Positions 43,451 to 52,394 of a stretch of DNA of 64,000 bases are shown here, in pieces. The number at the start of each line of letters is the position of its first letter. The stretch's first letter is position 1. Both the position numbers and the translations under genes were made by a program. The DNA is taken from positions 620,001 to 684,000 of the forward strand of contig JAHBVL010000001.1 of the NCBI GenBank assembly GCA_019637585.1, given 5' to 3'. Source of the DNA: Thermomicrobiales bacterium. GTDB lineage: Bacteria; Chloroflexota; Chloroflexia; Thermomicrobiales; UBA6265. The notes below the pieces were generated by a model, which was given only the letters and a program-made list of their open reading frames with translations, ran no database searches and was not told the origin of the DNA.

Positions 43451-44868
43451 CCTTCTTCCGACGCGAGGCCGACCGCCTCAACACCTACCTCGATGATCAG
43501 CTGGCAGGACAATCGATCGATCCGGACGATCTCGATTCCTCCCTGGTCGATACCTGGACCTGGGCGAAGACGGCTATGGCGCAGATGCCGTCCGATCCCG
43601 ACGCGAAATCAGATACCTGGAGAGCACTCATGCAAGCACACGCAGTGGCGGCGCCGCTTCCCGCCGCTTCTCTGAACCCGCCGGTGCGCCGGCTCGACGA
43701 CCTCGCGAAGCCGCACTGGAGTCACCGGGCGATGGCCATGGTGGGTGCGGCGGCGCTCGTGATTGGATTGGTGGCCGGAATCGCCGGTTTCGACCGGTTC
43801 GGCGGAGGCGGAGCGCCGAACGAGCCCACCTCGATTCCCGCGGCGTCCTTCTTCCTGCCGGGTACGCCGGAAGCCACCGGTTGCGACGTTCGTCGCCGGG
43901 AACCGGGCGCCATCGAGCAGATCGTGCAGACACCACCGTCGCAGATGCCCTACTTCCCGCGCCTGAACCCAGATCCCGTCTCCCAACCCATTCTCGAATC
44001 GGGACTGGGAGACAACTCGGTCGACGGCACAGCGCTATGGATGAATTCGTCACCCGACGATAGTGCGCAAGCCGGCATTCAGCAGATGCTCGATACCCTC
44101 TACGACTGCCGGGCGTTCGCGATCGGTTCAGATGGCCGTACCGATATGGAGGGGCCGTTTTTCTCCCTGTTCAGCGACGACTACTTCCGGCGCGAGCTCA
44201 ATGGCTATGTGGCTGCCGGACAGGAGGTGCAGCTCGGCGCTTTCTGGATGCCGGCGACCCGGCCCGTGGCTGTCGAGACTCGCAAGTTGATGGATGGCGA
44301 GCGGTACCTTGTGGTGCTGGACGAGACGATCGGCCTGGGTGGCGACAGCCGGGTGCTGTCTGTCGTTCCCGGTGAGGATGGCAGCTGGTACATCGACGAA
44401 GTCGGCCGCATGACCGATCCGCAGATCGACGCCGAAGGCACGCCGATCGCCTCCCTAGATTTCAGCGATGTAACGCCGGTTCCGGCTGTGGAACGCTTCC
44501 CGCACGAGCTGACGATGGCGATTGCCGATCTCACCGTCGCCAACCAGTTCGGGCTGGTGTGTGACTTCCAGGACGGCACGCCGGTTCCCTGCACAGACGC
44601 TGGTCTTTGGCGGATAGGTCCTTGGGCGCCGAACGAGCTGCCCGCCAGTATCCCGTTCACCGTGACGTTCGTGAACACGAGCGATGTGGCGACACACATT
44701 GTCTCTCCCGCGTTGAGTATCGATGTCGAGCTTCCCGCTGGTGAGCGGGTGGAACTCGAGGTCAACGCGGAACCGGGTTCGTATGAGATTCTCTTCGCCC
44801 AGGGCGATTCGACGTCGACCTGGACCTTCCAATTCGAACCAGAAGACGGCCGGTTCTCCATGGGTTAG
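43447..44868 (+). CDS. Single-pass membrane protein, probable anti-sigma partner
   Basis: A 473-residue protein. The cytoplasmic N-terminus (1-~95; RREADRLNTYLDDQLAG) resembles the beginning of anti-sigma domains, but no HxxxCxxC zinc motif is present. One membrane helix covers about 98-118 (AMVGAAALVIGLVAGIAGF), and the remaining ~350 residues are an extracytoplasmic beta-rich domain with two cysteine pairs. Translational coupling with the ECF factor supports regulation of it. A cupredoxin-like C-terminal part (FTVTFVNTSDVATHIVSP, LEVNAEPGSYEILFAQ) is possible. Confidence 0.8.
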   Translation: MTFFRREADRLNTYLDDQLAGQSIDPDDLDSSLVDTWTWAKTAMAQMPSDPDAKSDTWRALMQAHAVAAPLPAASLNPPVRRLDDLAKPHWSHRAMAMVGAAALVIGLVAGIAGFDRFGGGGAPNEPTSIPAASFFLPGTPEATGCDVRRREPGAIEQIVQTPPSQMPYFPRLNPDPVSQPILESGLGDNSVDGTALWMNSSPDDSAQAGIQQMLDTLYDCRAFAIGSDGRTDMEGPFFSLFSDDYFRRELNGYVAAGQEVQLGAFWMPATRPVAVETRKLMDGERYLVVLDETIGLGGDSRVLSVVPGEDGSWYIDEVGRMTDPQIDAEGTPIASLDFSDVTPVPAVERFPHELTMAIADLTVANQFGLVCDFQDGTPVPCTDAGLWRIGPWAPNELPASIPFTVTFVNTSDVATHIVSPALSIDVELPAGERVELEVNAEPGSYEILFAQGDSTSTWTFQFEPEDGRFSMG

Positions 44869-44895
44869 CCAGCACGCTTCATGACCCCTGCTGCG

Positions 44896-44929
44896 CAACG
44901 CGCCGAGCGAACATCCGCTCGGCGCGTTG
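44896..44929. terminator. Perfect 14-bp hairpin between convergent genes
   Basis: CAACGCGCCGAGCG (44896-44909) pairs exactly with 44916-44929 across AACATC. It lies 27 bases after the membrane-protein stop and 14 bases from the opposite gene, so a bidirectional terminator is likely. Confidence 0.75.
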
Positions 44930-44942
44930 CCGTCTGCGCGGT

Positions 44943-45746
44943 TCAGGAGGGCGGTACGGTTCCTCGCACCGCCCAGACTCGCGCACTGAGCGGGATGGAG
45001 CCATCGGAGTCAAACGGCAGGGTGCGCCGCAGTGCGGCGGCCAGCTCATCTCGATCCCCAGGGGAAAGTGTTTTGAGATAGGCCGGCGCTGGACCGGTGC
45101 CGCCGTCGAAGGGTCCCCAATAGTCGTCGAAGCTGGCGAAGCGGGTCTCGATCTCGATGGATGTCACCAGTACATCAACCAGTCCAGCGCGGGTGAAGAG
45201 GTCGTGCAGGGGATCTGGTGCGCAGAGCGGGTTGCGGTGCGCTTCGTCGACCTTCAGCTCAGGATCGACGGCGCGTGCCGCGTGCCAGAAAGCCCGGATC
45301 ATCTCCATTCCCTGGACATAATCCCAGACATATGATGCGACGACACCACCCGGCCGGGTGACGCGACTCATCTCGGCGATCGCCAGCGCCGGATCGGGGA
45401 TGAAGTTGAGACAAAGCCCCGAGACGGCACAGTCGATGCTGGCGGGCGCCAGTGGCAACGCTCGCGCATCACCGATGTGGAAGGTCGCTCTTGGGTCAGT
45501 GATCGTCGAACGAGCCGCGGCAATGAACGGTTCAGAAGGATCGACCCCAGTCACCGCAACGGGGTTGGTTCGTTCCAGAATCGTGGCGCTCAACGCCCCC
45601 GTACCGCACCCGAGATCGAGCCACGACTGTCCATCGGCGGGATCGAGCCAGGTGAGAAAGTGAGCGGCGATCCTTCTGCTCCACCGGCCCATGTACCGTT
45701 CATACGCATCGGCATTGTGCCACCGGCTGTCGATCTGGTCGGTCAT
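44943..45746 (-). CDS. Class-I SAM-dependent methyltransferase
   Basis: A 267-residue enzyme with the Rossmann-like motif I LDLGCGTG near residue 44, motif II VTGVDPSEPFI and the post-II HIGDARALPLAPASIDCAVSGLCLNFI, followed by the RVTRPGG turn. The C-terminal region (VDVLVTSIEIETRFASFDDYW) resembles the UbiE/CcoQ-type family. ATG at 45746 with a GGGAGT upstream. The substrate is unknown; the gene stands alone. Confidence 0.9.
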   Translation of the reverse strand: MTDQIDSRWHNADAYERYMGRWSRRIAAHFLTWLDPADGQSWLDLGCGTGALSATILERTNPVAVTGVDPSEPFIAAARSTITDPRATFHIGDARALPLAPASIDCAVSGLCLNFIPDPALAIAEMSRVTRPGGVVASYVWDYVQGMEMIRAFWHAARAVDPELKVDEAHRNPLCAPDPLHDLFTRAGLVDVLVTSIEIETRFASFDDYWGPFDGGTGPAPAYLKTLSPGDRDELAAALRRTLPFDSDGSIPLSARVWAVRGTVPPS

Positions 45747-45990
45747 GACGCACACTCCCGGGAACGGTCCGCTGGTCGAGAAGAAGCGAAATCTGTTGGA
45801 CGCGTTCCCCGATCATCCTGCCACATCCGGGGGGTGAAATGGTCGATGGGTGAGCGAGGGCATGGCGCTTGCCGACGGCCCTTTGCGTTTTCCCCGTCGA
45901 TTTTTCTGTATCCTCCCGCCACAGGGATGTCGTCGCTGTCAGCGCCTCCGGCTCCTGCCTGGGGGAAATCGGGAAGGTACACAGGGGATC

Positions 45991-46965
45991 ATGCAGCAAC
46001 GGGTCGTGATTACATACGCCAAATATGGCGACACGTCGGTGGAGTCGTCCATTCTCGAGGAGGCGGGGTTCGAGGTCGTTCTGGCCAGCGAGTATGCGGA
46101 AGCCGATCGCCCGGCGCTCTGGCAGTCCGCGGACGCGCTGATGGTGGGGATCGATGTCTGGGACAGGGAGACGATCGGCACGCTCGGCTCCTGCAAGGTG
46201 ATCTGCAGAGTCGGCACCGGTGTGGATGCGATCGATATCCCGGCGGCCGAGGATCATGGCATCTGGGTGACGAACGTACCCGACTACTCGATCGACGAAG
46301 TCTCCTCCCACGCTATCGCGTTGATGATGGCGCAGGCTCGCTATCTCTTCCCACACCGCAATCTGGGTCGCTCGGGCAACTGGCGTTACCGGGCCGAAAC
46401 ACCGATCCGCAGATTGTCCGATCAGACACTCGGCGTCATCGGACTTGGTCGCATCGGCAAAGCATCCGCCCGCAAGGGGAGGGGACTCGGTTTGCGAGTC
46501 ATTGCCTACGATCCCTACATTCCGGACAGCGACTTCGACTCCGTCGGCGCGGAAAAGGTCGATTTCGATACGCTCATGCGCGAGTCGGATTACATCACCC
46601 TGCATGTGCCGCTCTACGACGGTACTCGCAAGCTGATCGATGCCCGGGCGCTGAGCCTGATGAAACCAACCGCTTTTCTCGTAAACACCGCCCGCGGCGA
46701 AGTCGTCGATGTGCCGGCGCTGGTCGAAGCGGTCAAGAATGGCGTGCTGGCGGGAGCCGCGCTCGATGTGCTGCCGGTCGAGCCGCCCGATCCGGACGAT
46801 CCCGTTCTTCATGACGACCGAATCATCGTCACCCCGCACATCGGCTGGGCTTCCGAGGAAGCTGGGCACGATTCACGCGTGCGGGCGTCGGAGGATATCC
46901 GGCGGGTGCTGAGCGGCGAACGGCCGAAATATCCGCTGAACGAGCCGAAGGTGCGGGTATGGTGA
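45991..46965 (+). CDS. D-isomer 2-hydroxyacid dehydrogenase (SerA/CtBP-like)
   Basis: A 324-residue NAD-dependent dehydrogenase. The cofactor domain has LGVIGLGRIGKASA; catalytic residues appear as Arg in NTARGEVV and His in VTPHIGWASEEA, with a Glu in between. No ACT or regulatory domain is present, so this is more like C-terminal-binding-protein-type or a phosphonate/phosphoglycerate dehydrogenase than full SerA. The ATG at 45991 is used; the frame is open upstream. Substrate not determined. Confidence 0.9.
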   Translation: MQQRVVITYAKYGDTSVESSILEEAGFEVVLASEYAEADRPALWQSADALMVGIDVWDRETIGTLGSCKVICRVGTGVDAIDIPAAEDHGIWVTNVPDYSIDEVSSHAIALMMAQARYLFPHRNLGRSGNWRYRAETPIRRLSDQTLGVIGLGRIGKASARKGRGLGLRVIAYDPYIPDSDFDSVGAEKVDFDTLMRESDYITLHVPLYDGTRKLIDARALSLMKPTAFLVNTARGEVVDVPALVEAVKNGVLAGAALDVLPVEPPDPDDPVLHDDRIIVTPHIGWASEEAGHDSRVRASEDIRRVLSGERPKYPLNEPKVRVW

Positions 46966-47025
46966 TGGCGAGGGGCGTGCCGATTCGGTGAAATGTTTGT
47001 GCGGACACACGCTTTTCACATTTCG

Positions 47026-47127
47026 TCATCCTGAACGAAGTGAAGGAGCTCTCCGTCGTTTTCTGCCACGACCGTCGTTTCCCTGGAGACTGCTGCGGCA
47101 GGGGATCCTTCGCTCCGCTCAGGATGA
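47026..47127. repeat. Imperfect 22-bp inverted repeat
   Basis: TCATCCTGAACGAAGTGAAGGA (22 bases, 47026-47047) is mirrored at 47106-47127 with three mismatches. This is the form of a repeat seen between genes in many bacteria. It fills most of the 295-base gap before the LLM gene. A fragment with ATGACGGCGCTTTTTC recurs near 53308. Confidence 0.7.
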
Positions 47128-47260
47128 CGGCGCTTTTTCATGCCGCGTTGGTGCTGCCGGTCGGCATGTTGGCTCAGGATGGCGGCGTGCCGGTACGGGC
47201 CGCGGCATGTGGAGTGCGTGGATGGATGACACTCCCGCGAGTTTGAAAAGGGGATGAGCC

Positions 47261-48145
47261 ATGGAATTCGGCGTGATGATCTCGCCTGTCCCGCGAGCGG
47301 GAACGCTCCAGGAGATGCAGGCGGCCAATGAGCGCATTCTGGCAGCGGCCAGCCGCAACGGCTGGGGGCTCTGGTTTGTCGATCACCTCCAATCCGGCGA
47401 GATGCCCTATCTCGAGGGTTGGACCCACATGGTGCACAGCTCCGCCCGTTTTCCCGAGCTGACCATCGGCAACATCGTGCTTTGCCAGAACTACCGCAAT
47501 CCCGGGTTGGTGGCCAACATGGCGGCGACCCTCCAGTTTCTCTCCGGTGGCAAGCTGATCTTCGGGATCGGGGCCGGTTGGAAGGAAGACGAGTATCTGG
47601 CCTACAACTACGACTTTCCCCGCCCCGGCGTTCGTCTCGATCAGCTCGAAGAAGCGCTGCAGGTGATCACCGCACTCTGGAGTGGCGAGCGGGTGACCGT
47701 GGAAGGCGAGCACTATCGGGTGACCGACGCGATCGCGCTGCCGGCGCCCGATCCGGTGCCCCCGATCATGATTGGCGGCAATGGCAACCGGACGGTCGGT
47801 ATCGCCGCCCGCTATGCCGATTGGTGGAACTCCGATCTGGTGACCCCGGCGGTTGTTCGCGAGAAAGTGGCGCTCCTCAAGGACAAGTCGGTCGCAGCCG
47901 GCAGAGCGCCCGATGCGGTTCGGGTGACCTCCTTCAACATGCTCAGCATGTCACGCGACCCAGACAAGGTCGTGCGGCAGGGTTCGCGCCCCGAAATCCA
48001 CGTCGTCGCCGGCACCCCCGACGAGGTCCGCGACCAGATCGCCGAGTATCGGGACGCAGGCGTCACCTACATGCAGATCAACTTCATGGATTTCCCGAGC
48101 GGCGAGACGTTGGAGTTGTTCGAGGAGATTGCGAAGGATTTGTAA
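47261..48145 (+). CDS. LLM-class (F420-dependent type) oxidoreductase
   Basis: A 294-residue luciferase-like protein. Signature parts: LWFVDHLQSGEMPYLEGWTH, LTIGNIVLCQNYRNPGLVANMAATLQFLSGGKLIFGIGAGWKEDEY, and IMIGGNGNRTVGIAARYADWWN, followed by the C-terminal TPDEVRDQIAEYRDAGVTYMQI. It is different in detail from the protein at 20914 (no simple duplicate). GGGGAT lies upstream of the ATG. Cofactor F420 is more likely than FMN; substrate unknown. Confidence 0.92.
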   Translation: MEFGVMISPVPRAGTLQEMQAANERILAAASRNGWGLWFVDHLQSGEMPYLEGWTHMVHSSARFPELTIGNIVLCQNYRNPGLVANMAATLQFLSGGKLIFGIGAGWKEDEYLAYNYDFPRPGVRLDQLEEALQVITALWSGERVTVEGEHYRVTDAIALPAPDPVPPIMIGGNGNRTVGIAARYADWWNSDLVTPAVVREKVALLKDKSVAAGRAPDAVRVTSFNMLSMSRDPDKVVRQGSRPEIHVVAGTPDEVRDQIAEYRDAGVTYMQINFMDFPSGETLELFEEIAKDL

Positions 48146-48160
48146 GCCGCAGGGAGCCGG

Positions 48161-48396
48161 GGAGTCCGGGGTCCGAAGCGTGGAGCCCGAAGCCCAGGGT
48201 GGAACGATGCTACGGCGGATGATGCGAACGTAGACCCCGGCGCTCTGCCGGGGCGATCGACCGCAGGTCGATGAAGATCGCAACGCCAATGTTCGACGAC
48301 CGGCACAGGGCCGGGTTCTACATCGGGATGCGATCGATCGCAGGCGTTGCAGCCACACCAAGGCGGACGATCGCCTCTACCCTTTGCCTATTGCCT
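48161..48396. repeat. Octads, two REPs and heptads
   Basis: GGAGTCCGG-type octads at 48161-48196 follow the LLM gene. A forward REP at 48230-48254 is joined to a CGACC/GGTCG palindrome (to 48270), a reverse REP lies at 48299-48321, and TTTGCCT-ATTGCCT heptads at 48383-48396 cover the stop of the hydrolase gene. Confidence 0.8.
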
Positions 48397-49216
48397 ACGA
48401 AAGAAACCTCACCACCTGCCCGACCGCTTCTTCCGGGCGCTCGAACAGCACGCCGTGACCGCAGCCTTTCAGGATGTAGAGCTCGGAACCGGCGATGCCC
48501 TCGTGGATGACGCGAGCGCCGGCGCCGTCTGGGCCGCAATCGAGGGGTGTCAACCAGTCTTCATCGCCATGGAGGACGAGGGTCGGGGCGGTGATCTGAC
48601 CGAGGACATCCCGCACGTCGGTTTCGATCATGGCGTCGCAGGCGCCGCTGAACACCTCGAGCGAGGTGTTGCGCAGAATCGACTCCTGCATCCACGACAG
48701 CGAATGCAGATTGCCGCTGGTGACCATCTCATCCAGATAGGCGCGGCTGAAGGCGTGGGTCAGAAGCATCAACGCCAGCTCTTCCGAACCGAGACCGAAT
48801 GTCTGCGCCACCCGTTTCCACAGCTCGAAGTTGGTGCGGGCCAGCCAGTCGCACTTGGCGACGGCGCCGTTGAACACGAGCTTGTCCACCTTTTCCGGAT
48901 ATTTCGCGGCAAAGAGAACAGCGATGAATCCCCCCATGGATCCGCCATGCACGTGCAGCTTGTCGTAGCCGAGGGCATCGATCAGCGCGGCCATGTCGTC
49001 GACCCAGACATCCATCCCGTATTTCTGGTCGGGCCGGTCGCTCTGTCCGTAACCCCGGTGGTCGAAGTCGATCACGGTGAAGTTGTCGGTGAGCAACGGG
49101 GTAATCAACCCATACCCCTCATGCCCGTTGACCGCTCCCCCGATCTGGATGACCGGCGGGCCGCTGCCATTGATCTCGTAGTAGATCTTCGCGCCGTTGA
49201 CCTCTGCGTGCGGCAT
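48395..49216 (-). CDS. Alpha/beta hydrolase
   Basis: A 273-residue hydrolase with a complete triad: Ser in GGSMGG near residue 93, Asp in HGDEDWLTP and His in GCGHGVLFERP. The oxyanion region is GGAVNGHEGYG and DHRGYGQSDRPDQ follows the third strand. It resembles 3-oxoadipate enol-lactonase-type enzymes. Its start lies five bases after the stop of the SDR gene, so it belongs to the same transcript as that gene and the binding-protein gene before it. TAG stop lies in GTAGGC at the repeat. Confidence 0.92.
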   Translation of the reverse strand: MPHAEVNGAKIYYEINGSGPPVIQIGGAVNGHEGYGLITPLLTDNFTVIDFDHRGYGQSDRPDQKYGMDVWVDDMAALIDALGYDKLHVHGGSMGGFIAVLFAAKYPEKVDKLVFNGAVAKCDWLARTNFELWKRVAQTFGLGSEELALMLLTHAFSRAYLDEMVTSGNLHSLSWMQESILRNTSLEVFSGACDAMIETDVRDVLGQITAPTLVLHGDEDWLTPLDCGPDGAGARVIHEGIAGSELYILKGCGHGVLFERPEEAVGQVVRFLS

Positions 49217-49221
49217 TTCTG

Positions 49222-50016
49222 CTAATCCTCCGGAACGTTGTATACGTACGCGGTGACGCCACCGCAGACCATCAGATTCTGACCCGTGACGTACGACGCC
49301 TCATCGGACGCGAGATAGACGAACGCGTTGGCGATATCGTCGGCCGCGGCCAGACGGTTCATCGGCACAATCGGGAACTTCTTGCGGAATTCCTCCATCG
49401 TCTCTTCGCCCACGAGCTGCACCGACCGTGGCGTATCGGCCGGTCCGGGTCCAACGCCGTTGACCCGGATGTTGTGTTTGGCCAGCTCGACGGCCATCAC
49501 CTTGATCAACCCGGCGATGCCGGCTTTGGCCGCCACGTAGGAGGCGAACTGGGCGCCTGCGCCCTGGGCGTTGATCGAGGTCGTGTAGAGAATCGATCCG
49601 CCGCCCGACTTGACCATGGCTTGTGCCGCCCGCCGCCCCAGGAAAAAGGACGCATTGAGCTGGACATTCATGTCCGAGAACCAGAAGTCGTCGGTGAACT
49701 CGAGGAATGGCTGCGGACCATGAAAGGGCGCCGCGTTGCTGACCAGGATGTCCAGCTTGTTGTCGACCCAGGCCAGGGTGTCGTCCATCAGCTTTTCGCA
49801 GTTTTCTTTGGTACCCACGTCGCACTGCAGCGCCAGCGCTTCGGCGCCCAATGCCTCGACCTCGGCTTTCACCTTCTCAGCCGATTCGAGCTTGATATCC
49901 GCCAGCACGATTTTGCTGGCGCCCTCCTCGACGAAGCGGCGGGCGGTTGCCCGGCCGAATCCGCTGCCACCGCCAGTAATCAGCGCGGTTTTGCCTGCCA
50001 GTCTCGGTCCTGCCAT
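49222..50016 (-). CDS. Short-chain dehydrogenase/reductase
   Basis: A 264-residue SDR. Cofactor motif TGGGSGFGRA, NAAP in place of NNAG (VSNAAPF), catalytic YVAAK, and C-terminal VTGQNLMVCGG. ADIKLES after strand 2 suggests NAD. ATG 50016 has AAAGGA eight bases upstream. It sits between an ABC binding-protein gene (gap 22) and a hydrolase gene (gap 5), all on the minus strand, indicating one operon for uptake and conversion of an unknown solute. Confidence 0.92.
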   Translation of the reverse strand: MAGPRLAGKTALITGGGSGFGRATARRFVEEGASKIVLADIKLESAEKVKAEVEALGAEALALQCDVGTKENCEKLMDDTLAWVDNKLDILVSNAAPFHGPQPFLEFTDDFWFSDMNVQLNASFFLGRRAAQAMVKSGGGSILYTTSINAQGAGAQFASYVAAKAGIAGLIKVMAVELAKHNIRVNGVGPGPADTPRSVQLVGEETMEEFRKKFPIVPMNRLAAADDIANAFVYLASDEASYVTGQNLMVCGGVTAYVYNVPED

Positions 50017-50038
50017 CAACACGGTCCTTTCGATTGCA

Positions 50039-51538
50039 TTACGGTTCGATCGTAACTCTCTGATAGAAGGGATAGAGGATCGCCTGCGCCGGGTCCCATC
50101 CATGTACACCGACCCGGTGGACGTAGACGTCCTGGGGAACGAGGAGCGGAATGTAGGGAAGCTGGTCGGCGCAAATGAGCTGGATGCTGGTTGCTGCGGT
50201 CTGCAGATCGTCGTCTGTTTCCGATCGGAGCCAGCGGCGATAGGCATCGTCCAGCTCGGGAATCGATGCATGCTGCCAGTTCGGGCGTGGCGAGCCCCAG
50301 GAGGCGGTGAAGCCGATGGCGGCGTCGACCGGATCCTGCCAGAGCCACTTATTGATGAAGCTGGCAGGTCCGGCCAGCACCGTCTCGTAGAAACCCTTGA
50401 AGCTGAGCACCGGTTTCAGCTCGAGCAGAACGCCGACGGCCCGGAGTTGATCGCGCAGTCCTTCGGCGATCCGTTTGTGAATGGTGTCATCCTGGATGAC
50501 GCACTCGAAGGCCAGACGCACCCCATCTTTGATGCGGATGCCATCGTCGCCGAGTGTCCAACCAGCCTCGTCGAGCGTCGCGGCCGCTCCTGCCGGATCG
50601 CAGCGCCGTCCCTTCTCGACCACCGGGTCGTAGAACTCGCCGTCCGGAGAAATGGGACCCCAGGTCCCTTTGCCATAGCCGAGCACCGCTTTCTGGACGA
50701 GTGCGTCCCGGTCGATGGCCGAGGCGATCGCCCTGCGAACGCGGACGTCGTCGAAACCGAGGTCGGTGCGATCCCAGTTCAGACCGAGATAGGCGTTCGA
50801 CGCCTGGCTGAACCGGACGACGCGAAAGCGATCGTCGGCTTCGAGTCTGGCGACATCTTCGTAGTCGGGACCATGGATGCAATCGAGCTCGCCCCGTTCC
50901 AGCGCGGCGACCCGTTCCGCCGGTTCGAGCAGCTTGGTCCATTCGATCCTGTCGACGAGAGCGCCCGGTCCAGGCGAAGCGCCGAGAAACCCGGCCAGCG
51001 AAGCCGGATAGCCGGACCAGCGCTCGGCCACGACTTTGTCGTCGCTATGGTTGACCATCCTGAACGGACCGGTGCCGTCGGCAAAGGTGTAGCCCGAACC
51101 GTCCGGATCGGCCGCCCGCCGCGCTTCGTTGTAGATCGCGGTGTGCGTTCCCCAGAGGAGCGATGGGAGGCGGATGTGGGGATGGTGAAGGGTGAAAACG
51201 AGGGTTTGTGGATCGGCGGCAGAAACCTTGTCGACCGCGTCCCAGTACCAGAGCTGACGACCGCCATGAAATCCCCAGCGCAACCCTTCCAGCGCTCGCA
51301 GAATGGCGGGCGCGTCGCATGGATCGCCGGAGTGGAACCGTAGCCCCTCCCGGATGTGAAAGCGCCAGGTCAGTTTATCTTCGGAGATATCCCAGCGATC
51401 GGCCAGCGCCGGATGGGCTTTGCCATCCGGCCCTTTGACCACCACCGTTTCGTAAATGGCCACACTCGGCGGATCGATATGATCGCCGTGTGGATCGAGC
51501 CGGCTGAAGGGATAGTCGAAGCCTTCGTGGAGGATCAC
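50039..51538 (-). CDS. ABC substrate-binding-protein-like (SBP_bac_5) protein without signal peptide
   Basis: About 499 residues from GTG 51538 (TTG 51571 is also in frame, inside repeat DNA). The family-5 fold is clear: ALADRWDISEDKLTWRFHIREGLRFHSGDP, DGTGPFRMVNHSDD, FDDVRVRRAIASAIDRDAL, and IPLLVPQDVYVHR near the end. Unlike the other two binding proteins in the window there is no Tat or Sec signal and no lipobox; the mature domain begins within a few residues of the start. It may be truncated at the 5' end by repeat DNA or act inside the cell. Linked to an SDR and a hydrolase gene. Confidence 0.82.
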   Translation of the reverse strand: MILHEGFDYPFSRLDPHGDHIDPPSVAIYETVVVKGPDGKAHPALADRWDISEDKLTWRFHIREGLRFHSGDPCDAPAILRALEGLRWGFHGGRQLWYWDAVDKVSAADPQTLVFTLHHPHIRLPSLLWGTHTAIYNEARRAADPDGSGYTFADGTGPFRMVNHSDDKVVAERWSGYPASLAGFLGASPGPGALVDRIEWTKLLEPAERVAALERGELDCIHGPDYEDVARLEADDRFRVVRFSQASNAYLGLNWDRTDLGFDDVRVRRAIASAIDRDALVQKAVLGYGKGTWGPISPDGEFYDPVVEKGRRCDPAGAAATLDEAGWTLGDDGIRIKDGVRLAFECVIQDDTIHKRIAEGLRDQLRAVGVLLELKPVLSFKGFYETVLAGPASFINKWLWQDPVDAAIGFTASWGSPRPNWQHASIPELDDAYRRWLRSETDDDLQTAATSIQLICADQLPYIPLLVPQDVYVHRVGVHGWDPAQAILYPFYQRVTIEP

Positions 51539-51551
51539 GAGCGGGGCCCCT

Positions 51552-51828
51552 GGGCAATGGGCAAAAGGCAAAAGGCTAAAGTCGTTCGGTGACGGTCGTT
51601 GTTCATTTGCCAGTCCTCATGCAAGAGTCCGAAGTCCGTGGTCCGTAGTTCGGGCACCTGTGGCCCGTCTCGTAGCTTATTGACCTGCGGTCGATCGCTC
51701 CGGCACGGGGCCGGGGCCTACGTCCACATGGGCCGTGGTTCGCAGACCGTAGCGTGACGGTCGAGCTACCAGTCACCTGGTACGTCCAGTGCCCGTCGCT
51801 ATTGCCCTTTGCCCTTTCCCCATTGCCC
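51552..51828. repeat. Repeat block bracketed by inverted heptad arrays
   Basis: Heptads GGGCAAT-GGGCAAA-AGGCAAA (51552-51572) face ATTGCCC-TTTGCCC-TTTCCCC-ATTGCCC (51801-51828). Between them lie GTCCGTA octads (51625-51650), a type-2 GTAG palindrome (51644-51666) and a REP with its CGACC-type companion (51681-51721). No gene is supported in this 297-base gap. Confidence 0.82.
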
Positions 51829-51835
51829 AACACCG

Positions 51836-52327
51836 CTACTTATACCGATTGTGCCAATCGACGCCGGACCAGGTAACGAAGTTGTCCGGGACGACTTTGA
51901 AGAGCCAGCGATTGTTCCCCAGTTTGGGAACGAGATAGTCGGGGCCGTGCTCGCCCAGGTAGCGAATCGACATCCGCTGCGCGATCGGCACCCAGGCGCC
52001 GCCCACGTTCGGTTCCTCGACCAGCTCCACTCGTCCCTGAATGAACACCTTGCGGAGTGGCGAGACATCCTCGTCGATACTGAGTGCGACTTTCGGGTTG
52101 TCGAGGATCATCTTTGCCCACTTGCTCTTCTCGCGGGCGATGATCCAGAAGATGCCTTCCTCCGGTTCCCATTCGAACCAGATCGGCACGAGGTAGGGGT
52201 ATCCGTTGGCATCGAGCGTCGCCAGGCGCGCCAAAACGCCCTCGTTCAGAAAACCCGTGACTTCGTCCGGGTCCATGCCGCCGATCTTGCCGCGCCAGTC
52301 GATCTTTGCGTTTTCCTGCTCGGTCAT
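51836..52327 (-). CDS. Pyridoxamine 5'-phosphate oxidase-like (PPOX) protein
   Basis: A 163-residue split-barrel flavin/F420-binding protein. The sequence VLARLATLDANGYPYLVPIWFEW is the family core, followed by KSKWAKMILDNPKVALSIDED and VFIQGRVELVEE. Members of this group reduce or bind with FMN or F420; F420-dependent deazaflavin reductases are the nearest alternative. ATG at 52327. It lies 67 bases downstream of the MBL gene and may be in the same transcript. Confidence 0.88.
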   Translation of the reverse strand: MTEQENAKIDWRGKIGGMDPDEVTGFLNEGVLARLATLDANGYPYLVPIWFEWEPEEGIFWIIAREKSKWAKMILDNPKVALSIDEDVSPLRKVFIQGRVELVEEPNVGGAWVPIAQRMSIRYLGEHGPDYLVPKLGNNRWLFKVVPDNFVTWSGVDWHNRYK

Positions 52328-52394
52328 TTCCGTTCTCCTGCATATTCGTCAACGCAACCGGTTCTGCGAGACGATAGCAGGATTCTCCCTTCAG

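Noticed and set aside
47026-47127. Insertion sequence suggested by inverted repeat
   Set aside because: No transposase frame between the arms and no target-site duplication visible.
51375-51557. Small minus-strand frame rich in Arg/Pro near the binding-protein start
   Set aside because: It overlaps the start of a clear SBP_bac_5 gene in another frame and has no ribosome site.
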